Assembly: GCA_018715445.1 (NCBI GenBank)
Contig: DVLP01000248.1
Span: 1 to 5,499 of the forward strand
Origin: Candidatus Avipropionibacterium avicola
GTDB lineage: Bacteria; Actinomycetota; Actinomycetes; Propionibacteriales; Propionibacteriaceae
Direction: 5' to 3'
Length of the DNA stretch: 5,499 bases
The notes below the pieces were generated by a model. The model was not told where the DNA came from, did not search any database, and was given only the letters and a program-made list of their open reading frames with translations. Made by a program: the position numbers and the translations under genes. The stretch's first letter is position 1. Each line of letters starts with the position of its first letter. This document shows positions 1-3,623 of this stretch, one piece after another.

Positions 1-257
1 CGCCGGTTTCCATCCACACGTCAGCCTTCGCCGAATGGTGGGATCCATCGGGGCCGATCCCGCTGGCTGGCGCAACGACGATCGATGTCACGATCGACGA
101 TCGCAACGATGCCTTTGACCTGCTGACCGGAGCCGAGAAAGCTGGCGCAACGATCATCGCCCAATTCCGCGACATGCCCTGGGGCCAGGCGTATGCGATC
201 TTCGCCGATCCCGACGGCTACCGGTGGGGAGTCAAGACCCCGACCTCTGGGGAGTGA
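1..257 (+). CDS. VOC (glyoxalase/bleomycin-resistance fold) family protein, C-terminal part
   Basis: The frame is open from the left edge (first full codon at base 3) to a TGA at 255-257, giving the last 84 residues; the start lies outside the window. The fragment shows the closing beta-alpha-beta-beta unit of a vicinal-oxygen-chelate module. A strand reading TTIDVTIDD is followed by a helix (NDAFDLLTGAEKAGA), then MPWGQAYAIFADPDGYRWGV, the usual C-terminal signature of PhnB/glyoxalase-like proteins. Where many relatives have a metal-ligand Glu just after the YRW or HRW motif, this protein has Gly, so catalysis or metal binding cannot be assumed. Family members include dioxygenases, glyoxalases, antibiotic-binding proteins and many of unknown substrate. 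No function is assigned beyond the fold. The next gene-like segment downstream is a broken phosphatase, so this gene borders a decayed patch. Confidence 0.8.
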   Translation, partial: PVSIHTSAFAEWWDPSGPIPLAGATTIDVTIDDRNDAFDLLTGAEKAGATIIAQFRDMPWGQAYAIFADPDGYRWGVKTPTSGE

Positions 258-340
258 GCCGTCCGTCCCATCGAGGGAGTCGGACGCTCAGAGGGACTCG
301 CATCGCAAATCGCGCGTACGGAACCACGGCCCTGGAGCCG

Positions 341-620
341 GGACAGTTCCTGCCGAGTCGACTTGACAAACATAGAAGCGTCGATGGAGCGCCTGCTTGC
401 CTCCCCGGCGGACACCCACGTGGTCGTCACCCATGGCGGCACGGCCACGCTGCTGCTCGCGGCCTGGATCGAGATGCCCCTGGCCGCGGCGGGCCGGGTC
501 CAGTTCGGCCTGAGCTCAGGAGGGATCACCACCCTCCGCAAGAACCCGCGCAACCACAGCCACATGATCGAACAGCTCAACGACACCACCCACCTGGAGG
601 GCGTGACGGCCCATGGCTGA
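341..620 (+). pseudogene. Histidine phosphatase (phosphoglycerate-mutase-like) remnant, N-terminus missing and probably frameshifted
   Basis: Bases 363-620 encode a C-terminal half typical of histidine phosphatases. It contains VVVTHGGTATLLLAAW, with the second catalytic His in the THGG motif, then LSSGGIT and the terminal LNDTTHL. The N-terminal RHG motif carrying the phosphorylated His is absent from all forward frames upstream to the VOC stop at 257. Just upstream, the +1-shifted frame at 341-367 reads GQFLPSRLD, resembling the helix that precedes this half in the family (QF..R.D pattern). Removing one A from the AAA at 368-370 joins the two as RLDNIEASMERLL. The likely history is a one-base insertion plus loss of the first half. 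A TTG at 363 and an ATG at 384 could start a short peptide, but neither has a convincing ribosome-binding site. A palindromic repeat begins 19 nt after the stop. Seen: motifs and missing half. Inferred: the frameshift. Confidence 0.7.
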
Positions 621-639
621 GGTGCAACTCACGAGGTTT

Positions 640-719
640 GCGCTCACTTCCTCAGGCTCGATGCCGAATCCTGTCCGAGGCAACCGGTTCTCGTGGATCC
701 AGGCTGAGGAAGTGAGCGC
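640..719. repeat. 80-bp imperfect palindrome, copy 1
   Basis: The outer arms are a perfect 16-bp inverted repeat, GCGCTCACTTCCTCAG at 640-655 against its reverse complement at 704-719. Inside them, CCTG (670-673) can pair with CAGG (700-703) and CGAG (676-679) with CTCG (690-693), capped by the palindrome AACCGGTT at 682-689. About 14 nt at 656-669 have no partner, so the hairpin would carry a one-sided bulge and the element has a direction. It lies between the phosphatase remnant (stop at 618-620) and the NUDIX gene. The same sequence recurs in the same orientation at 1298-1377. It has no coding capacity of its own. It could be a MITE-like or REP-like element, or a structured 3' module. Confidence 0.9.
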
Positions 720-721
720 CA

Positions 722-731
722 CGAGCGCTCG
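722..731. other. 10-bp perfect palindrome CGAGCGCTCG upstream of the NUDIX gene
   Basis: CGAGCGCTCG is self-complementary and lies 38 nt upstream of the NUDIX ATG. The identical decamer occurs at 3004-3013, 58 nt upstream of the membrane-protein start. It could be an operator half-site pair, but short GC palindromes are common in GC-rich DNA, so the regulatory reading is weak. Confidence 0.2.
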
Positions 732-769
732 GTCTGATCTCTACTGCGCATCCGACGTGGACTTGACCC

Positions 770-1279
770 ATGCCTGACGACGCAACCGCAGCACGGGACG
801 CTCACTTCACCACCCGACTGCCGACCAAGCGCATCGCGGCGGACTGCCTGCTGTTCACCGAGGACGGTCGGATCGTGCTGGTCAAGCCGACATACAAGGA
901 ACCGTGGGACCTGCCAGGGGGTGCTGTCGAGCGCGACGAATCCCCCCGTGATGCCGCACGCCGCGAAGTCCGGGAGGAGCTCGGCCTCACTGTGGACCCT
1001 GGGAGTTTGCTGGTGGTCGACTGGCTTCGACGACAAGGAGAGTTCACCGAGGTCCTGGCGCTCCTGTTCGACGGAGGGGTCCTCACTCCCGAGACACTTG
1101 CCAGCTGCGCTCCGGACCACCGCGAGATCAGTGAGGTCCGGTCGATCGATCCAGCACTGGCGGCGGAGTTCCTCGAGCCGGAGACCTTCTCACGAGTGGC
1201 CGCAGCACTTGCCGTCAGAGAGTCCGGCCAGACGGTCTACCTGGAGGACGGGTCACCGGTGGCTGAGGTGGATCGCTGA
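770..1279 (+). CDS. NUDIX hydrolase
   Basis: This 169-residue protein carries a complete Nudix box at residues 51-73, matching GX5EX7REUXEEXGU exactly: it begins GAVERDE and ends REVREELGL. The E66, E69 and E70 cluster is the expected Mg2+-binding set. An N-terminal strand (AADCLLFTEDGRIVLVK) and the PWDLPGG turn before the box fit the standard Nudix fold, and the length is normal for a single-domain member. The family hydrolyses nucleoside diphosphates linked to another moiety; the substrate cannot be read from this sequence, so MutT-type sanitising, ADP-ribose or sugar-nucleotide hydrolysis are all possible. The start is ATG 770 because an in-frame TGA lies immediately upstream at 764-766. 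There is no clear Shine-Dalgarno, only a weak GTGG about 9 nt before it, and no good promoter. The gene is bracketed by the two 80-bp palindromes, the second starting 18 nt after its stop, and is convergent with the methyltransferase. Confidence 0.92.
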   Translation: MPDDATAARDAHFTTRLPTKRIAADCLLFTEDGRIVLVKPTYKEPWDLPGGAVERDESPRDAARREVREELGLTVDPGSLLVVDWLRRQGEFTEVLALLFDGGVLTPETLASCAPDHREISEVRSIDPALAAEFLEPETFSRVAAALAVRESGQTVYLEDGSPVAEVDR

Positions 1280-1297
1280 CACCGGGTGCGCGGGTCC

Positions 1298-1377
1298 GCG
1301 CCCACTCCCTCAGGCTCGATGCCGAATCCTGCATGTGGCAACCGGTTCCTGCAGATCCAGGTTGAGGAAGTGAGCGC
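1298..1377. repeat. 80-bp imperfect palindrome, copy 2
   Basis: This copy is the same length as copy 1, aligns without gaps and is in the same orientation, with 11 differences in 80 bases by my count (about 86% identity). The right arm, ending GAGGAAGTGAGCGC, matches copy 1 apart from the innermost base. The left arm has two T-to-C changes (GCGCCCACTCCCTCAG), which leave C-A mispairs on this strand but G-T wobbles on the other. Eight of the remaining changes fall in two five-base blocks on either side of the conserved GGCAACCGGTTC core, and CTGCA (1329-1333) can pair with TGCAG (1350-1354). It lies between the convergent NUDIX and methyltransferase genes, where it could also work as a two-way terminator, though there is no T-tract. 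Confidence 0.9.
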
Positions 1378-1422
1378 CCCACTCGCCCGATGGCTGTGTT
1401 CCAGGGTGCTGGTTCCGGACCG

Positions 1423-2253
1423 TCAGGCCGAGCCCGGGTGCCCCACGCCAGCGACCACGCGGTCGTCGCCGTACTGCCAAACCACGCCGACATGGGCGAA
1501 CCCGGCCTCGGACAGCCCGTCGAGGTAGTCGGACAAGCGCCCGGGGTCTCCGCCTCGGTCGGCCAGACGGCCTTCGCGGGCCCGGACCAGGGGCTCGAAC
1601 TCCGGTGCGGCGTTGATGCCGTCCCACCAGGCCTGCCAGTCCTCGTGGTCGTCGACACCACGCCGCAGCGATTCGGCGGCGCCGAGCTCGATGGTGAGGG
1701 CGTCGAAGGGGGCTTCCTTCTCGTCGACGTAGATGTGGTCGCCGTCGACGAAGCACCCTCCGGGAGCGATGGCCGCTCCACAGGTCGCGATCAGGGACCG
1801 CAACTGCTCGGCGGTCATCCAGTGCAGGGCGGTGGTCGAGACGTACGCGTCGGGTTCGCGCTCCAACCCAGCGGCCTCCAGCCACCCGGGCGTGCGCAGG
1901 TCGGCGTCCACCAGCCTCAGCCGTGAGCCCCCGTCGTCACGGCGGTGCAGCGGAGCCACCCCGGAGGCGGACAGGGCCAGTAGCAACGGATCGGCGTCGA
2001 TGCCCACCACCTGTGCGCCGGGGATCCGCTCCAGCAGGTGACGCGACAGGGAGCCGGGTCCGACCCCGAGATCGACGATCAAGGGCTCCTCGGTCCGTAC
2101 GGAGGCCTGCACCACGTCGGCGATCAGCTGGAAGCGTTCGGTCCGCAGCGGCAGGTAGTGCTCCTGCTGGCGATCCCATCGCTGCAGCCAGTAGGCCGCG
2201 GTCTCCTCGCTCACGCGATGGCGGACGTGCAGTGGTTCGGTCTGGGTGGCCAT
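1423..2253 (-). CDS. Class I SAM-dependent methyltransferase
   Basis: The 276-residue product has the Rossmann-type methyltransferase core. Motif I is VDLGVGPGS (residues 60-68), the SAM-binding glycine loop. VVGIDAD (82-88) ends strand 2 with the acidic residue expected to hold the SAM ribose. VDADL (115-119) and DAYVSTTALHWMT (135-147) correspond to motifs II-IV, and IAPGG (162-166) is the turn before strand 5. The C-terminal 100 residues, rich in Asp and Trp (HEDWQAWWDG), probably form a substrate lid. The ALHWM motif and architecture recall trans-aconitate-methyltransferase-like and Methyltransf_25 proteins acting on small molecules; the substrate is unknown. The frame stays open far upstream, but ATG at 2253 is chosen because TAGGGT on the minus strand lies 7 nt before it, fitting a leaderless transcript, and because the family N-terminus starts near here. 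A GTG at 2262 is a weaker alternative. It diverges from the nucleotidyltransferase gene. Confidence 0.9.
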   Translation of the reverse strand: MATQTEPLHVRHRVSEETAAYWLQRWDRQQEHYLPLRTERFQLIADVVQASVRTEEPLIVDLGVGPGSLSRHLLERIPGAQVVGIDADPLLLALSASGVAPLHRRDDGGSRLRLVDADLRTPGWLEAAGLEREPDAYVSTTALHWMTAEQLRSLIATCGAAIAPGGCFVDGDHIYVDEKEAPFDALTIELGAAESLRRGVDDHEDWQAWWDGINAAPEFEPLVRAREGRLADRGGDPGRLSDYLDGLSEAGFAHVGVVWQYGDDRVVAGVGHPGSA

Positions 2254-2266
2254 GCCCCTCACCCTA
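2254..2266 (-). promoter_or_regulatory. Candidate leaderless promoter (-10 box) of the methyltransferase gene
   Basis: On the minus strand TAGGGT (2266-2261) is followed by 7 nt (GAGGGGC) and then the ATG. This is the spacing expected when transcription begins at or one base before the start codon, common in actinobacteria. No recognisable -35 is seen. The GAGGGG stretch directly before the ATG is too close to act as a normal Shine-Dalgarno. Confidence 0.5.
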
Positions 2267-2289
2267 CGGATCACCGCCGACACAGTTGG

Positions 2290-2301
2290 TAGCGTCCCTC
2301 C
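2290..2301 (+). promoter_or_regulatory. Candidate leaderless promoter (-10 box) of the nucleotidyltransferase gene
   Basis: TAGCGT at 2290-2295 is followed by exactly 6 nt (CCCTCC) and then ATG 2302, which puts the hexamer at -12 to -7 if the transcript starts on the A of the ATG. No Shine-Dalgarno is present, which agrees with a leaderless message. The -35 region (about 2267-2272) carries no TTGACA-like sequence and abuts the -10 of the divergent methyltransferase promoter. Confidence 0.5.
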
Positions 2302-2949
2302 ATGCCCGTCCATGACCTCACCGCCGACGAACTCCACCGGCTGTACGGATCCTGGCTCCCCAGGACCCCGGCCGATGCCGCAGCCCTGTTCGCCGACTAC
2401 CCCGGTCGCTGGTGGATCGCCGGCGGTTGGGCGCTCGAGGCCTTCACCGGGGTCTCGCGACCCCATGGCGACCTGGATCCGAGCATCCCCCGCCGTGACC
2501 TGCCGCTGTTGCGGCGTCACCTGGCCGGACGGATCGATCTGTGGGCCGCCGACCAGGAGACGCTCACCGTCCTGCTGCCCGACGAGGCCGACCGTACGAG
2601 CCTCGCCGACAGGTGTGAGAACGTGTGGGCCCGGGCCGACGGCGACGCACCCTGGCAGTACGACATCATCCTGATGCACGGCGACGAGGAACGCTGGACC
2701 TTCAAGCGGGACAGCCGGATCTCACTGCCGTACGACCGGATCATCTGGTTCGCCGACCGGATCCCGTACCTGCGGCCCGAGATCCAACTGCTGCACAAGG
2801 CACGGGGCCTGCGCCCCAAGGACGAGGCCGACTTCACCGCCACCGCACCCCTGCTCGACCCCGAGGCCACCGACTGGCTCCGCGAGGCCCTTGCCACCGT
2901 CCATCCCGGGCATCCGTGGCTGTCGAGGTTGGGATCCTCGACACCCTGA
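2302..2949 (+). CDS. Nucleotidyltransferase-fold protein, similar to ANT(2'')-type aminoglycoside adenylyltransferases
   Basis: The 215-residue product shows the nucleotidyltransferase signature of the ANT(2'')/LinA-like group. WWIAGGWALEAF (residues 37-48) holds the nucleotide-binding Gly-Gly. HGDLD (55-59) supplies the two metal-binding Asp residues, D57 and D59. YDIIL around D121 is a candidate for the third acidic residue. PEIQLLHKARGLRPKDEADF (159-178) matches the conserved C-terminal helix of the family. It is longer than ANT(2'')-Ia (about 177 residues), the extra length being mostly an N-terminal helix and a C-terminal tail. Characterised relatives transfer AMP to hydroxyls of aminoglycosides or lincosamides, but many chromosomal homologues have no proven resistance role, so the substrate is unassigned. 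ATG 2302 is preferred for its leaderless promoter spacing. It diverges from the methyltransferase, and a membrane-protein gene follows 122 nt downstream in the same direction. The fold is clear; the function is not. Confidence 0.82.
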   Translation: MPVHDLTADELHRLYGSWLPRTPADAAALFADYPGRWWIAGGWALEAFTGVSRPHGDLDPSIPRRDLPLLRRHLAGRIDLWAADQETLTVLLPDEADRTSLADRCENVWARADGDAPWQYDIILMHGDEERWTFKRDSRISLPYDRIIWFADRIPYLRPEIQLLHKARGLRPKDEADFTATAPLLDPEATDWLREALATVHPGHPWLSRLGSSTP

Positions 2950-3003
2950 TCCCTGCCTGACGACCCGGTCGATGATGACCCCATAGCGGAATGACGCAAC
3001 GAC

Positions 3004-3013
3004 CGAGCGCTCG
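3004..3013. other. 10-bp perfect palindrome CGAGCGCTCG upstream of the membrane-protein gene
   Basis: This decamer is identical to the one at 722-731. It sits in the 122-nt gap between the nucleotidyltransferase stop and the membrane-protein start. No convincing -10/-35 pair is visible in this gap, so a role as operator is only a possibility. Confidence 0.2.
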
Positions 3014-3061
3014 TACGACCCCGAACCCTGTCACCGTGGTGATCCCCGAAACCCCGATGAA

Positions 3062-3067
3062 GGGAAC
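3062..3067 (+). promoter_or_regulatory. Ribosome-binding site that decides the membrane-protein start
   Basis: A purine run, GAAGGGA across about 3059-3065, lies 6 nt before ATG 3072. This is the best Shine-Dalgarno in the window. It favours ATG 3072 over the upstream in-frame ATGs at 2991 and 3057, the latter lying immediately before the ribosome-binding site. Confidence 0.65.
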
Positions 3068-3071
3068 GCAC

Positions 3072-3560
3072 ATGTCCACCCACACCGAGCACACCGTGGC
3101 CGGTGTCGAACGGCCCGGCACGATCAAGTTCGCAGTCGCCATGATGATCACCGGAGCAGTCCTGCGCCTGGTCGACATGATCATCACCGCTTCCAGCAAG
3201 TCACAACTGGCCGAGCTGACCCGTCAGCAAGTCGAGTCACAAGGCCTGGAGGCGTCGACCGAGGTCCTGAACGCTGCGGTCAACCAGGCCGTCACCATCA
3301 CGATGATGTCCGGCATCGTCGCCATCGTCCTGTGGCTGTGGATGGCGCGGATGAACCACACCGGACGCAAGTGGGCCCGAACGCTCGGGACCGTCTTCTT
3401 CGTGATCGCCGTCTTCAGTTTCCTGTTCACACTGACGACTCCGGCGATCGGGATCAGCCGTGTCGTGGCGACCCTCTCGCTGCTGGTCGGTCTGGCCGCG
3501 ATCATCGGCATGTATCGCCAGGACTCGTCGGACTTCTACGCGGAGTCCTCCGGCCACTGA
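3072..3560 (+). CDS. Four-helix integral membrane protein, function unknown
   Basis: The 162-residue product has a short polar N-terminus, then four predicted membrane segments. They lie at about residues 18-40 (FAVAMMITGAVLRLVDMIIT), 73-93 (AVTITMMSGIVAIVLWLWMA), 103-121 (RTLGTVFFVIAVFSFLFTL) and 128-148 (ISRVVATLSLLVGLAAIIGM). A hydrophilic loop of about 30 residues (SKSQLAELTRQQVESQGLEA) joins helices 1 and 2. With an even number of helices both ends face the same side, and the positive cluster HTGRKWAR between helices 2 and 3 suggests that loop, and the termini, are cytoplasmic. The tail YRQDSSDFY resembles the short YRxDSxxFY ending I associate with small actinobacterial membrane proteins of unknown role; I cannot name the family. 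It has its own ribosome-binding site and a 122-nt upstream gap, so it need not be co-transcribed with the nucleotidyltransferase. It is convergent with the large downstream gene. Confidence 0.82.
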   Translation: MSTHTEHTVAGVERPGTIKFAVAMMITGAVLRLVDMIITASSKSQLAELTRQQVESQGLEASTEVLNAAVNQAVTITMMSGIVAIVLWLWMARMNHTGRKWARTLGTVFFVIAVFSFLFTLTTPAIGISRVVATLSLLVGLAAIIGMYRQDSSDFYAESSGH

Positions 3561-3589
3561 CACCGACACCCACCAACGCAGGCACCGCA

Positions 3590-3615
3590 GGCGCCCCGGT
3601 CAGGATCGGGGCGCC
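3590..3615. terminator. Hairpin terminator between convergent genes
   Basis: GGCGCCCCG (3590-3598) and CGGGGCGCC (3607-3615) form a perfect 9-bp GC-rich stem with an 8-nt loop. It lies 29 nt after the membrane-protein stop and 8 nt from the stop of the minus-strand gene, so it could serve both. There is no T-tract on either side, which is common for GC-rich actinobacteria. A second palindrome, CGCCGTACGGCG at 3612-3623, overlaps the right arm and could form an alternative fold. Confidence 0.7.
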
Positions 3616-3623
3616 GTACGGCG

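Noticed and set aside
224..715. 163-codon forward frame spanning the VOC end and the phosphatase remnant
   Set aside because: Its translation is Arg/Pro/Gly-rich and mostly a shadow of the preserved phosphatase frame. Only the short piece at 341-367 looks like real protein.
614..1270. Shared 11-mer TGGCTGAGGTG before each palindrome (614-624 and 1260-1270)
   Set aside because: The distance to the palindrome differs (15 versus 27 nt), and both instances overlap the end of a coding frame. Coincidence is the simpler reading.
640..1377. Canonical integron attC sites
   Set aside because: The arms lack the RYYYAAC and GTTRRRY core boxes at their ends, and no integrase is in the window. Only the gene-plus-hairpin layout resembles a cassette.
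640..1377. CRISPR array
   Set aside because: There are only two 80-bp copies, and the 578 bp between them hold a coding gene, so there is no repeat-spacer pattern.
2254..2679. Long N-terminal extension of the methyltransferase frame, antisense to the nucleotidyltransferase gene
   Set aside because: It runs through the promoter region and a well-supported gene, shows no family similarity, and is a typical GC-rich shadow frame.
2991..3071. Upstream in-frame ATGs at 2991 and 3057 as the membrane-protein start
   Set aside because: The added residues are polar, Pro/Thr-rich and unlike a protein N-terminus, and the clear Shine-Dalgarno serves ATG 3072.
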